A stretch of DNA of 64,000 nt from Treponema socranskii subsp. buccale (GTDB lineage: Bacteria; Spirochaetota; Spirochaetia; Treponematales; Treponemataceae): NCBI RefSeq assembly GCF_024181585.1, contig NZ_CP054258.1, positions 186,001 to 250,000 of the forward strand, written 5' to 3'. A program made the translations under genes and the position numbers. The stretch's first letter is position 1, and each line of letters starts with the position of its first letter. A model generated the notes under the pieces. The model was not told where the DNA came from and did no database searches. It saw only the letters and a program-made list of their open reading frames with translations. Below, in pieces: positions 36,101 through 43,274 of this stretch.

Positions 36101-37854
36101 AAATCGCCCGGCGGTGCGAAAAACTCAATGATGCCGCCGCAAAAGAGGTGGGAGGCATTGCAGCCGATATAGCCGAACTCAATGCCGAAGGCATTTCGCT
36201 TGCGCTGCGAACCGACGAGCGTTCCGTTGAGCGCCGCGAAGAGATTGCCCGGATCACGACGGAACTTTCGACAAAGCTGACCGTTTCGCTGAATGAGCTT
36301 GCGGCAAAAGGAAGCGGTTCCGTTCCTTCGTATGATTATAATCATTTTGACAGGGTAAACACCGATTATCTTTTTTATCGGCCGGTACTGTATCGTTACG
36401 GCACTTCGCAGGAATATGTGAGGGGTATCGTCTTTATGCGAGTGTCTACGGAAAACATCGTTGCAGCGGTCTACAATGCGCGCCGCAGCGTGTTTTTGAC
36501 GGCTCTCTTTATTGCACTCTTTGCCGTTCTGATCGGTGCCGCCGGTTCGTTTATACTTGCATCGATTATCGTGGCCCCTATCCGTGAACTTGCGCGCCAC
36601 GTGCAGATCATCGGTGAAACGGCGGACAAGATGAAGCTTGCGGGGCACGATATAAAAATCAAAGGACACGATGAAATCGGGCAGCTCGGAGAGAGCGTCA
36701 ACGAAATGACGCACGGACTTGTTCGGGCGGCAAAAGACGAACGGCTGCTCATGGACGGCAGGGTTGTTCAGCAGACTTTCCTTCCGCTCGTGACGGGCGA
36801 AGACGGTGCAAAAGGAACGTTTGCAAAACTCGACGAAGTCAATCTCCGGTGTTTCGGTTATTACGAAGGAGCGACGGGAGTTTCGGGAGATTATTTCGAT
36901 TATAAAAAACTTGATGACCGCTGGTATGTTTTAATAAAATGTGATGCCTCGGGACACGGCGTTCCCGCAGCTCTTCTCATGACGATCGTCGCGACGCTCT
37001 TCCGTACGTATTTCGCAAACTGGTCATACGAGCGCAACGGTACGCAGATCGATACGGTCGTTTCGCAGATAAACGATTTTATCGAATCGCTCGGCATCAA
37101 AGGAAAATTCGCTGCGATAATCATCTGCCTTTTCGATACCGTTTCGGGCGATGTGTATATGTGCAATGCGGGCGACAATATCGTCCACATATACGACAAT
37201 ATGGCACGAAAGGAAACCGAACTGACGCTGTTTGAAACGCCGGCGGCCGGCCCGCTTCCGTCATCTCTCGTTAATATGAAGGGCGGATTCAAAGTCGAAA
37301 AAACTCACTTACAAAAAGGCGATGTGCTTTTTCTCTATACCGACGGCATCGAAGAGGCGACGCGGAAATTCCGTTCCCCGTCGTTTGACGTTATACGATG
37401 TGCCGAAAAAGGTTTGCATCCGGGAGACGTTCACGGCAATCACAAAGTCGGTGAAGATTCGGAGCAGCTTGAAAGCAGCCGCGTCGGTGAAATCATCGAA
37501 GCGGTATTTGCACGGAACGTTTATACGCTTAAAAAATTTCACAATCCGATTCCCGACGAAGAACTCGTTTTCGATTTTTCGACATGCAAAGGGACGATCG
37601 AAGAAGCCGTCATCGCGCTCGTATCGGTTGAAAAAGTGTTCCGCATGTACAAGTCACCCGATGTAACGGCAGCCGATGTCGTACGCGTCGACAAAAAAAT
37701 CGATGAGTTTCTTGAAAAGCATTTCAATCGATACAATTATTATTGCGGCGTAAAACAGGAAAGCGCGGAAGGAACGAATTATTTCGAATACGCATATCTC
37801 CGTGAAGACGAACAGCTGGACGATTTGACGCTGCTCGCCGTCCTCCGCCCGTAA
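33193..37854 (+). CDS. Giant transmembrane SpoIIE/RsbU-type protein phosphatase
   Basis: A 1553-residue protein. An N-terminal signal sequence precedes a beta-propeller-like region of about 400 residues with repeated FVSLGQ / ITYIAWERTYY strands, then Ig-like beta domains (about 420-770). A membrane helix occurs at about 777-797, a second at 844-866, and an extracytoplasmic loop runs to a third helix near 1101-1127. A HAMP segment (PIRELARHVQIIGETADKMK) leads to a PP2C SpoIIE domain with GVSGDYFDY, CDASGHGVPAALLM, NAGDN and LYTDGIEEAT. It should dephosphorylate a cytoplasmic partner such as an anti-anti-sigma factor in response to an outer signal. No RsbV or RsbW gene is adjacent. Confidence 0.9.
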   Translation: MNRTITIIKCTPLSALCAALFCISVAPLYAQSMYWENAVRITEGDARFPRVVTNGKKTWVFWEEIDTKNETIGLSCRYTDTDGTVRTNRRFAGPFPYSGRVPDIYSAAVSKRGTVAVAVLSGKKTISIFTSSDDGAYFTEVKIPHYDESFVAPQIYATSRGTFMLFVSLGQNASFAMYAATSPDGFAWSEFSHFLPADSQVNPFIPVLNSMPKNDVVVFQAQYILENRISYQLYATFSSDAGVTWSMPLLITGASSLAPDDKHGFSAYHNQRPFLFTRSGVTYIAWERTYYASENSHIWVGQLTKEGIVAGTAKQISGEGNANRVVLFSFNNTLSAVWFDTRIGIETVRMAQKKGPLWEEITLSSGRVPSLFAFPVITRSKSNVEHLAFVWQENPQNGKPGIYLLEPDISVAPPSIEPLSFETGKRAKERRVRFRIELPSDSSGVAGYSWSWSQDKSTEPPDTIMNTSKERTVEVNASAEGKWYFKVRTADYAGNRSDSAVAEYYLDLTAPAKPSIKLPETDKAGFIRSNSFDISWQPDAADSDIAGYTWHLQYIAPIDDRLVYTKRHTMRVSVDEAKAMAASFLTSRADDIRHAEKPPKRILGKERRTSYANRKNGLYAFSVAAIDDVGNIGEASTVPLLLNKYVPVTYITSVASSSDMFGNLTIDIIGGGFTYDGTVNEIYIDKDGKAPYDLTLRRSEGTFRVVSDNRIVDIRTGTALDEGAYHIGLVHSDRGLFMSGVLFRVEKKGTVKMERQYAYGSPWQPIKTASPYHIQIGTLLFWIVIALAAAGFAFALFGLTETVRDTLAVRMEIRALIAGDSMPQRKKKRFMQLKYKGISLRFKLMLFTTLLVIVTVVLVALPFGINMVRTQQSTLARGLSERVDMLLESLSSSTRVYMSTQNILEMNYLPDQMSSLEEARYVTITGYPSNNANTGLGYVWATNDPEILQKISNSALTYGVSEITNETVREIARRCEKLNDAAAKEVGGIAADIAELNAEGISLALRTDERSVERREEIARITTELSTKLTVSLNELAAKGSGSVPSYDYNHFDRVNTDYLFYRPVLYRYGTSQEYVRGIVFMRVSTENIVAAVYNARRSVFLTALFIALFAVLIGAAGSFILASIIVAPIRELARHVQIIGETADKMKLAGHDIKIKGHDEIGQLGESVNEMTHGLVRAAKDERLLMDGRVVQQTFLPLVTGEDGAKGTFAKLDEVNLRCFGYYEGATGVSGDYFDYKKLDDRWYVLIKCDASGHGVPAALLMTIVATLFRTYFANWSYERNGTQIDTVVSQINDFIESLGIKGKFAAIIICLFDTVSGDVYMCNAGDNIVHIYDNMARKETELTLFETPAAGPLPSSLVNMKGGFKVEKTHLQKGDVLFLYTDGIEEATRKFRSPSFDVIRCAEKGLHPGDVHGNHKVGEDSEQLESSRVGEIIEAVFARNVYTLKKFHNPIPDEELVFDFSTCKGTIEEAVIALVSVEKVFRMYKSPDVTAADVVRVDKKIDEFLEKHFNRYNYYCGVKQESAEGTNYFEYAYLREDEQLDDLTLLAVLRP

Positions 37855-37940
37855 AATATTTCGCCGAAAATATTTTATAAAAACGTTTGCAACCGCGGCT
37901 ATTTGTGTGTATATTATAGGGGAAATGTACAGGAGGTTGT

Positions 37941-38297
37941 ATGGCCATCGGTGATAAAATCAAACGATATTTCGACAAAGGCGTGGAAGCGTCTAAGACG
38001 GCATTCGACAAAGGGATGGAAGCGTCTAAAACCGCGTTCAATAAAGCGAGCAGCGCCGTTCAGGATTTCAGCGACAAAAGCGTCGTCCGCATAGAAAAAC
38101 ATCAATTCGAAACGAAAAAAGAAGAACAGCTGCTTGCACTCGGGAAAAAAGTTTTTGAAAAATTCTCGGGCGATGCGGCGTCTGCAGTTCGCGGCGATGA
38201 TGCCGAGATCGCGCCGATCGTTGCGGAAGTAAAGCATTGCGACGAAGAGATTGCAAAACGCGAAGAGGCGCTTGCTCAAAAGCCGAAGCAGGACTGA
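37941..38297 (+). CDS. Small charged helical protein with 11-residue repeats
   Basis: A 118-residue protein. Residues 11-40 contain consecutive 11-mers, DKGVEASKTAF, DKGMEASKTAF and NKASSAVQDF, the first two differing by one residue. Such 11-mer periodicity gives amphipathic helices like those of LEA, synuclein or apolipoprotein segments. The second half is a charged coiled coil with a single Cys. CAGGAGG at 37931 gives a strong ribosome-binding site. It is followed immediately by the structured repeat array, whose first stem may serve as its terminator. No function is assigned. Confidence 0.75.
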   Translation: MAIGDKIKRYFDKGVEASKTAFDKGMEASKTAFNKASSAVQDFSDKSVVRIEKHQFETKKEEQLLALGKKVFEKFSGDAASAVRGDDAEIAPIVAEVKHCDEEIAKREEALAQKPKQD

Positions 38298-39022
38298 AGG
38301 TTTAAAAGCGCCGCTGAAATAGCGCGGCGCTTTTAACTTCGAGTTTCGGACGAAGCCGAAACATCGCTTATTAACTGTGCGCTTACGCGCATCGATTCAA
38401 CAGTCTCCAAAATTGATATTTTGTTCGACTGTTGAATTTTAAGGAAGGTTTAAAAGCACCGCTCGAATGGCGCGGTGCTTTTAACTTCGAGTTTCCTCTC
38501 GAAAACTCGCTGATATACGTGTGCGCGCTCGCGCACTAATGCGGCATTTTCGAAAATTAATATTTTCTGCAATGCCGCATTTTAAGGAAGGTTCAAATTG
38601 AACGTCTGAAATAGCGCGGCACTTTTAACTTCGAGTTTTCTTTCGAAAACTCGCTGATATACGTGTGCGCGCTCGCGCACCAATTCAACAGTCTCCAAAA
38701 TTGATATTTTGTTCGACTGTTGAATTTTAAGGAACGGTTAAACGAAACACTGAAATAGCGTGTTTCATTTAACGGCGAGTTTGCCGTAAGGCAAACGTCG
38801 CACATCAACATGTGCGCGTTCGCGCACTAATGCGGCATTTTCGAAAATTGATATTTTCTGCAATGCCGCATTTTAAGGAAGGTTTAAAAGCGCCGCTGAA
38901 ATAGCGCGGCACTTTTAACTTCGAGTTTTCTTTCGAAAACTCGCTGATATACGTGTGCGCGCTCGCGCACCAATTCAACAGTCTCCAAAATTGATATTTT
39001 GTTCGACTGTTGAATTTTAAGG
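38297..39022. repeat. Five-unit tandem array of structured, co-varying hairpin repeats
   Basis: Units begin at 38297, 38445, 38588, 38733 and 38879 (143-148 bp each). Every unit has four stems in order. Stem 1 sits in TTAAAAG...CTTTTAA and reads GCGCCGC/GCGGCGC, GCACCGC/GCGGTGC or GAAACAC/GTGTTTC in units 1, 2 and 4. Stem 2 follows TTCGAG: GTTTCGG/CCGAAAC, GTTTTC/GAAAAC or GTTTGCC/GGCAAAC. Stem 3 is GTGCGC/GCGCAC. Stem 4 alternates ATTCAACAGTC/GACTGTTGAAT (units 1, 3, 5) with AATGCGGCAT/ATGCCGCATT (units 2, 4), each holding a second inner stem. Changes keep pairing in most stems. Unit 3 stem 1 is unpaired and unit 5 stem 1 has one mismatch. I see no protein-coding gene here. Confidence 0.9.
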
Positions 39023-39069
39023 AACGGAGTTTTGCCCTGCGCCGCCGTTTGATGTGCGCGCCTGAAGGT

Positions 39070-39104
39070 TAAAAAAACGGCGGGCTTTATACATACCCGC
39101 CGTT
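39070..39104 (-). terminator. Terminator of the flavoprotein gene
   Basis: On the minus strand AACGGCGGG and CCCGCCGTT form a 9-bp stem followed by seven T. It lies 44 bases past the stop of 39148-40920. Confidence 0.8.
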
Positions 39105-39147
39105 CGATCATTTAATAATTATTAATAATTTATTGTCGACGGCTGAT

Positions 39148-40920
39148 TCAGCGCGATGCCGCCGATTTTCCCGCCGTTTTTCCGAATACCATGCAGTCTG
39201 CGATCGCATTGCCGCCGAGTCGGTTCGAACCGTGAATGCCTCCGGTAACTTCACCGCACGCGTATAAGCCGGGAACGACTTTGCCGTCTGCGCCGATTAC
39301 TTCCGCATTCGTGTTGATTTGAATACCGCCCATCGTGTGGTGTACGGTCGGAACTTTTTTGCACGCGTACCACGGGCCGGCATCGAGCGTTTTGTCGTCC
39401 GGACTGTTCGATGTAAATCCGAACTCGTCTTTTTCGACTTCTTTTGAAACGACGGAGTTGTACTGTGCGATCGACGTTTTCAGGTCGGCTGCGTTCATCT
39501 TCGTCTTTTGCGCAAGTTCGTCGAGCGTCGCAGCTTCGATGACGGAACCCTGTGCGACCATATTCACGATCGTCGCGCCGTTGTTGTCGACGAAATCGCG
39601 TGAGGGATAGCGCACCGAATTGACGACGATCCAGTACGTGCTGCCGTCCTGTGCGAAAATTGCTTTGCACAAAGTATCGCGCGCCGCGTTTTCGTTTACG
39701 AATCGTTTACCCGAAGCGTTGACGAAGATTCGATTTTTGCCTGATGTGCGGATATTTTCCATGAGACCAGTTCCCGGCGTGCCGCAGGGGTGTAGCTGGA
39801 TGTCCGGCATGCCGACGATGTTTGCACCGACGCTTTCGGCAAGGGTAATACCGTCGCCCTGCGCGCACAGGAACATATTCGTCGTGCCGATCGAATTGTC
39901 GAGCTTCACTTCTTTCCAAACGCCCGTGTTCACTTTTTGGCGGAGCGCGACGTTTGCGCCGAATCCGCCGGTTGCGATGATGACGCCTTTGGAAGCGTTG
40001 ACCGTGATTTTTCTTCCGCCGTTTTCTCCGATTGCGCCTGTAACTCTGCCGTCTTTTTTAATAAGCGATGTCGCCTTCGTGTTCATGATAACGGTGATGT
40101 TCGGGTGTTTTGCCGCGTATGCTTCGAATACTCTGATATAGCTGTTGCCCGACGGTGTCTTCGGGTAGTGGCTGCGCTGCCCGAGCGAACCCGTTGCAGA
40201 GCCGACTTTGTCTTTGAACTGCACGCCGATCGATTCGAGCCATTCGACTGCGGGATAAGCGTTGCTCGTCATATAACGGACGAGGGAAGGGGTGCCGGTG
40301 TTGTGACCGCCGGTCATCGTCGCGTTGTAAAAAGTTTCGACGGAATCGGTGATACCCTGCGGTACTTGGCGTTTTGGGTCTACGGCGTTGAGCGCGCCTT
40401 CGGAAACGTTCGTGCTTCCGCCGAGCAAACCGATTTTTTCCATGACGATGACTTTCGCACCGTTCTGCTCCGCGGAGACGGCAGCTGCGAGTCCCGCGCC
40501 TCCTCCGCCGATGACGAGTACGTCCGTATCGTAGGTTTCATCTTTAAGCTGTTTCGCTTTTTTCGGCTTCGTCCATTTTTTAATGTCGGCTCCCGACTGG
40601 ACGAGGCAGTCGCGCACCGCAGCGATGAGGGAGTGACTCGAAATGCTTGCGCCGGTAACGACGTCGACTGCGAGCGATTGATTTTCGATAATCCGATCGG
40701 CGACCGTTTCGAGCGCTTTTTTCCCGACGCCGATCGTTTCAAGGTTTTTCGAATAATCGATGTCGGTAATCTTTCCGTCGCTTATCGTTACGGAAACGGT
40801 CATCGGCGCGTTGTGCGCTGAAATCGTTTTCGAATAAGTTTTCGCCTGCGTTTTTTTCGCAGCACCTGTCGCGCTGACAAGCAGTACGGCCGAACATAAA
40901 AATAGAGCGATTTTTTTCAT
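39148..40920 (-). CDS. Exported flavocytochrome-c-type fumarate/urocanate reductase flavoprotein with FMN domain
   Basis: A 590-residue protein with a signal peptide (MKKIALFLCSAVLLVSATGA). Residues 30-115 form an FMN-binding domain carrying VDVVTGASISSHS, the site where FMN is attached covalently by ApbE (Ser or Thr of the GA(S/T) motif). The FAD domain follows: DVLVIGGGGAGLAAAVSAEQ, GGSTNVSEGALN, HTMGGIQINTNAEV and GEVTGGIHGSNRLGGNA. Homologues reduce fumarate, urocanate or related enoates outside the cytoplasmic membrane. No heme motif is present, so electrons must come from another carrier. AGGTAAGGA precedes the ATG. No apbE is seen in the window. Confidence 0.9.
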   Translation of the reverse strand: MKKIALFLCSAVLLVSATGAAKKTQAKTYSKTISAHNAPMTVSVTISDGKITDIDYSKNLETIGVGKKALETVADRIIENQSLAVDVVTGASISSHSLIAAVRDCLVQSGADIKKWTKPKKAKQLKDETYDTDVLVIGGGGAGLAAAVSAEQNGAKVIVMEKIGLLGGSTNVSEGALNAVDPKRQVPQGITDSVETFYNATMTGGHNTGTPSLVRYMTSNAYPAVEWLESIGVQFKDKVGSATGSLGQRSHYPKTPSGNSYIRVFEAYAAKHPNITVIMNTKATSLIKKDGRVTGAIGENGGRKITVNASKGVIIATGGFGANVALRQKVNTGVWKEVKLDNSIGTTNMFLCAQGDGITLAESVGANIVGMPDIQLHPCGTPGTGLMENIRTSGKNRIFVNASGKRFVNENAARDTLCKAIFAQDGSTYWIVVNSVRYPSRDFVDNNGATIVNMVAQGSVIEAATLDELAQKTKMNAADLKTSIAQYNSVVSKEVEKDEFGFTSNSPDDKTLDAGPWYACKKVPTVHHTMGGIQINTNAEVIGADGKVVPGLYACGEVTGGIHGSNRLGGNAIADCMVFGKTAGKSAASR

Positions 40921-40952
40921 TCCTTACCTCTGTTATACAATAAAGTGTTCCG

Positions 40953-40981
40953 AATATAACAAAATATTTAAAACTATTCAA
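40953..40981 (-). promoter_or_regulatory. Promoter of the flavoprotein gene
   Basis: On the minus strand TTGAAT, 17 bases, TATATT, then a leader of about 30 bases to the ATG at 40920, which has a normal ribosome-binding site. Confidence 0.55.
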
Positions 40982-41093
40982 TGTAAAATACCGTTTTGTA
41001 ACGATGCGGCGTGTAACCTTTTTTGCGTGATCGCTGTTTGAAAGGTGAATGCAAGAGCAAACGTAATCTGATTTGCTTTCTCCTCTCCTTTCT

Positions 41094-41124
41094 GGAGCCC
41101 TGCCGTCGGCAGGGCTCCTTTTTT
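41094..41124 (+). terminator. Strong intrinsic terminator with no gene in front of it
   Basis: GGAGCCCTGCC, loop GTC and GGCAGGGCTCC form an 11-bp perfect stem followed by TTTTTT. The only gene to the left (39148-40920) runs the other way. The hairpin therefore ends either an unseen small RNA starting between 40930 and 41060, or antisense readthrough. Confidence 0.8.
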
Positions 41125-41137
41125 ATTTTGTTTCGTG

Positions 41138-41143
41138 TATACT
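41138..41143 (+). promoter_or_regulatory. -10 hexamer of the low-MW phosphatase gene
   Basis: TATACT ends 6 bases before the ATG at 41150 with no Shine-Dalgarno sequence. The upstream DNA is the T-run of the terminator, and no -35 hexamer is clear. Confidence 0.5.
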
Positions 41144-41149
41144 GACGGC

Positions 41150-41599
41150 ATGCATCGCATTTTATTTATCTGTCACGGAAACATCTGCCGCTCTCCGATG
41201 GCGGAATTCGTTATGAAAGATTTGGTACGACGGGCGGGACGGGAACGCGATTTCGTTATCGAGTCGGCGGCGACGAGCAGCGAAGAAATCGGAAACGATA
41301 TTCACCGCGGCACGAGAAAAAAGCTCGACGATATGGGAGTGGCGCATGAAGCGCGCTCTGCGCGGAGGATCGTACGAAGCGATTACGACGCATACGATTT
41401 TTTGATCGGCATGGACGACGAAAACCTGTACTATATGCGGAAAACATTCGGCGAAGATCGCGAGCATAAAATGAGCAAACTGCTCGAGTGGTGCGGCGTG
41501 CATCGCGACGTTGCGGATCCGTGGTATACGGGAAACTTCGATGCGACGTGGGACGACGTGCTTGCAGGCTGCCGCGCGATTTCGGCAAAGCTTTCGTAA
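41150..41599 (+). CDS. Low-molecular-weight protein-tyrosine phosphatase
   Basis: A 149-residue LMW-PTP. The catalytic loop C-x5-R-S is CHGNICRS (Cys8, Arg14) at the N-terminus, and the general-acid loop is VADPWYTG near the C-terminus. It removes phosphate from tyrosine, or in some relatives from arginine. The ATG at 41150 begins the conserved sequence; a GTG at 41135 would add residues overlapping the -10. No kinase gene is adjacent. gltX follows in the same direction from its own promoter. Confidence 0.93.
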   Translation: MHRILFICHGNICRSPMAEFVMKDLVRRAGRERDFVIESAATSSEEIGNDIHRGTRKKLDDMGVAHEARSARRIVRSDYDAYDFLIGMDDENLYYMRKTFGEDREHKMSKLLEWCGVHRDVADPWYTGNFDATWDDVLAGCRAISAKLS

Positions 41600-41649
41600 G
41601 CGGATCCGTCGTTTTGCATCGTTTCGCCTTGCCCGGCAGATGCGCGTAA

Positions 41650-41678
41650 TTGCGTGAGCGTTATTATTCTGCTATAAT
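41650..41678 (+). promoter_or_regulatory. Promoter of gltX
   Basis: TTGCGT at 41650-41655, 17 bases, TATAAT at 41673-41678, then 9 bases to the ATG at 41688. Any leader would be only 2-3 bases, and there is no ribosome-binding site. Confidence 0.6.
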
Positions 41679-41687
41679 CGATTCGTT

Positions 41688-43262
41688 ATGGAAAACGAAG
41701 TACGTGTTCGCTACGCTCCATCTCCGACGGGGATGCAGCATATCGGCGGTGTTCGCACCGCGCTGTTCAATTATCTTTTTGCGCGTTCGCAGGGCGGCAA
41801 ATTTGTTTTGCGCCTCGAAGATACCGACCGTACGCGCTACGACGAAAAATTTGTTAAGAATTTGTACGATACGATGGCATGGCTCGGCATCGACTGGGAC
41901 GAGGGCGGCGATAAAGGCGGCCCTTACGGCCCTTATGTGCAGAGCGAACGTTTCGATCTCTATAAAAAATATGCGGAAGAACTCGTTGCAAAGGGCGAAG
42001 CCTATTACTGTTTTTGCGACGAAGAGCGCCTCGCGCGCATCCGAAAAATCCAAACGGAAAATAAAATGGCGCCGGGTTACGACCGCCATTGCCGTATGCT
42101 GACCTCTGAAGAAGTGCGGGAAAATATCGCTGCGGGAAAACCGCACGTCATCCGCCTCAAAGTGCCCCTCGAAGGCGAAACGGAATTTCACGATTATCTG
42201 CTCGGAAAGATCACGTGGAAAAACGAAGATATCAGCCCGGATCCCGTTTTGCTCAAAAGCGACGGTTTTCCGACCTACCACTTGGCGAATATCGTCGACG
42301 ATCACTTTATGCATATTTCTCACGTAATGCGCGCGCAGGAGTGGATACCGTCGACGCCGCTGCACGTACAGATGTACCGCGCTTTCGGCTGGAAGCACCC
42401 CGAATTCTGTCACTTGCCCATGGTCAACGGTAAAGACGGTCAAAAGCTTTCGAAGCGGCACGGTGCGACGAGTGTCGATGAATTCCGCGCGCGCGGTTAT
42501 CTTCCCGAAGCGATTATCAATTACGTTGCGATGCTCGGCTGTTCGTACGAAGACGGCAGGGATCTGTATTCGCTCGACGAGCTGTGCCGCTTATTTAAAA
42601 TCGAACATTTAAATAAATCGCCTGCGGTATTCGATTATAAAAAACTCGAATGGTATAACGGTCAGTATATCCGCATGCTTTCGGACGAAGCGCTTTACCG
42701 TATGACGCTGCCGTTTATCACGGGAACGGGCGATGCCGCGCTTCCGATTCATTCCGACGGTGAGTTTCCGCCTCCGCGCGTGGGGCCGGAATATTCGGGT
42801 ATCGCGCTCGGAAGCGACGGCGAACCGGTTTGCGTTGACGCTTCCATGCAGATGACAAGCGCCGACGTAAAAGCCGCCCTTATGCGCCTCATGCCGCTTA
42901 TTAAAGAGCGGCTCCACTATCTGACCGACGCCGCGGAGATGGTGCGCTTTTTGTTTACCGAACCGGCCGTGCCTCCCGTCGAAGAGATCGTTCCGAAAAA
43001 ACTCGACGCGGCGAAAACGAAAGAGATACTCCTTCGCGCAAAAAATTTCGTCGATGCGGCTTTCGGTATGAGCCATGAAGAAGCGGAAAATCTTGCGAGG
43101 ACGGAAGCAGAAGTGCTCGGCGTAAAGCTCGGAGATTTTATGATGCCCGTGCGCATGGCGGTAACCGGCAGCAGAATAAGTCCTCCGCTTATCGGCTCGA
43201 TTCTCATCCTCGGAAAAGAGCGGTGTCTTTCGCGGATCGAAAAGGCGCTGGAGAAGTTTTAA
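41688..43262 (+). CDS. gltX: Glutamyl-tRNA synthetase
   Basis: A 524-residue class I synthetase. The HIGH motif is PSPTGMQHIGGVRTALFNYL and the KMSKS motif is GQKLSKRHGATSVDEF. LEDTDRTRYDEKF and FPTYHLANIVDDHFM belong to the catalytic domain. The C-terminal half is the helical anticodon-binding domain. With gatB at the window start, it probably also charges tRNA(Gln) with glutamate for the amidotransferase route. Confidence 0.96.
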   Translation: MENEVRVRYAPSPTGMQHIGGVRTALFNYLFARSQGGKFVLRLEDTDRTRYDEKFVKNLYDTMAWLGIDWDEGGDKGGPYGPYVQSERFDLYKKYAEELVAKGEAYYCFCDEERLARIRKIQTENKMAPGYDRHCRMLTSEEVRENIAAGKPHVIRLKVPLEGETEFHDYLLGKITWKNEDISPDPVLLKSDGFPTYHLANIVDDHFMHISHVMRAQEWIPSTPLHVQMYRAFGWKHPEFCHLPMVNGKDGQKLSKRHGATSVDEFRARGYLPEAIINYVAMLGCSYEDGRDLYSLDELCRLFKIEHLNKSPAVFDYKKLEWYNGQYIRMLSDEALYRMTLPFITGTGDAALPIHSDGEFPPPRVGPEYSGIALGSDGEPVCVDASMQMTSADVKAALMRLMPLIKERLHYLTDAAEMVRFLFTEPAVPPVEEIVPKKLDAAKTKEILLRAKNFVDAAFGMSHEEAENLARTEAEVLGVKLGDFMMPVRMAVTGSRISPPLIGSILILGKERCLSRIEKALEKF

Positions 43263-43270
43263 GGGGGGGG
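43263..43270 (+). repeat. Poly-G tract (G8) in the ribosome-binding region of the AAA gene
   Basis: Eight consecutive G lie between the gltX stop (43262) and the ATG at 43275, four bases from the start codon. The tract itself serves as the G-rich ribosome-binding sequence. Homopolymer G runs of this length are slippage-prone, and in Treponema pallidum they control phase-variable genes. Confidence 0.7.
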
Positions 43271-43274
43271 TGAA

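Noticed and set aside
35272-36714. Long open frame (480 codons) on the minus strand.
   Set aside because: It lies fully inside the giant phosphatase gene and its composition (Arg/His/Cys-rich) is that of a shadow frame.
38297-39022. Integron attC-like array (GTTAAAC and ATTTAAC in unit 4 fit GTTRRRY and RYYYAAC).
   Set aside because: Only one unit fits both core boxes, the order is wrong for attC sites, the stems fold locally rather than as one long hairpin, and no integrase or cassette genes are present.
38593-39111. Two open frames on the minus strand in the repeat array (72 and 75 codons).
   Set aside because: They follow the repeat units, have no ribosome-binding site, and repeat each other's sequence as a by-product of the array.
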